NCBI GenBank assembly: GCA_016702555.1
Contig: JADJDV010000007.1
Coordinates: forward strand, 682,001-746,000
DNA from: Burkholderiales bacterium
GTDB taxonomy: Bacteria > Pseudomonadota > Gammaproteobacteria > Burkholderiales > Burkholderiaceae_C
Direction: 5' to 3'
DNA: 64,000 nucleotides
The notes under the pieces were generated by a model. The model saw nothing but the letters and a program-made list of their open reading frames with translations, searched no databases and was not told the DNA's origin. A program made the translations under genes and the position numbers. The first letter of the stretch is position 1. Each line of letters opens with the position of its first letter. Of this stretch, positions 63,732-64,000 are shown piece after piece.

Positions 63732-64000
63732 ATGCCCAAAAGAACCGACCTCAAGAGCATCCTCATCATTGGCGCCGGCCCCATCGTCATCGGCCAGGCC
63801 TGCGAATTCGACTACTCCGGCGTGCAGGCCTGCAAGGCGCTGCGCGAGGAGGGTTACCGCGTCATCCTGATCAACAGCAACCCGGCCACGATCATGACCG
63901 ACCCGGCCACGGCCGACGTGACCTACATCGAGCCGATCACCTGGCCAACGGTCGAGAAGATCATCGCCAAGGAGCGCCCCGACGCCATCCTGCCCACCAT
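63732..64000 (+). CDS. carB: carbamoyl-phosphate synthase large subunit (3' truncated)
   Basis: The first 89 codons are visible: IGAGPIVIGQACEFDYSGVQ, INSNPATIMTDP and ADVTYIEPITW, the N-terminal CarB sequence of the carboxyphosphate half. The gene runs off the right end of the window. Confidence 0.96.
   Translation, partial: MPKRTDLKSILIIGAGPIVIGQACEFDYSGVQACKALREEGYRVILINSNPATIMTDPATADVTYIEPITWPTVEKIIAKERPDAILPT

Overview
The window looks like a chromosomal segment of a high-GC betaproteobacterium of the order Burkholderiales, most likely family Comamonadaceae. The signs are the CtaG/DUF2970/coxC layout, phaR beside rpoH, two Bug-type solute-binding proteins, DUF1841 and DUF2244 proteins, and a dispersed intergenic repeat of the kind common in that family. 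This is inferred from gene content and order only; no database search was possible.

Layout. 1-5.5 kb: end of a hemerythrin-like gene, a patatin-like lipoprotein, a VWA/MoxR pair with a GNAT gene between them, and a diheme cytochrome c. 5.6-14.4 kb: DUF1841 protein, pcaI-pcaJ-pcaF (end of the beta-ketoadipate pathway), a TRIC-like channel, a frameshifted nitroreductase, a TauE-type exporter, an orphan ParA-type ATPase, a MaoC hydratase, trmL, comF and a BioC-like methyltransferase. 14.5-24.8 kb: an aa3 cytochrome c oxidase structural and assembly cluster (DUF2244, coxB, coxA, a 37-residue protein, ctaG, DUF2970, coxC, a twin-TM protein, surf1, an SCO-like protein, ctaA, ctaB/cyoE, sco). 24.8-29.1 kb: a Bug protein, rpoH with a perfect CIRCE operator, phaR and rimO. 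29.1-29.7 kb: a decaying redox pair (heme-less DUF1924 protein and frameshifted rubredoxin).

29.9-38.7 kb is an integrated element of about 8.8 kb. It sits in the 3' end of a tRNA-Leu(CAG) gene, is bounded by a 14-bp direct repeat, and carries a tyrosine integrase next to the tRNA. It also has a serine resolvase, a Bro-N protein, several short unknown proteins, a lipoprotein, a zinc-ribbon protein and unusually repeat-rich non-coding DNA: a 12-bp palindrome array, a dispersed 44-bp repeat, a hairpin-dense block and a 95-bp direct duplication. I recognise no replication, conjugation or virion gene in it. It is the least explained part of the window.

38.7-64 kb returns to core functions: rnr, an SDR, nnrD/E, dadA, then rpsB-tsf-pyrH-frr-uppS-cdsA-dxr-rseP-bamA-skp-lpxD-fabZ-lpxA-lpxB-rnhB-rRNA/tRNA methyltransferase. 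That run links translation, isoprenoid and phospholipid precursors, outer-membrane protein assembly and lipid A synthesis. A second Bug protein and carA, an unknown lipoprotein and the start of carB close the window.
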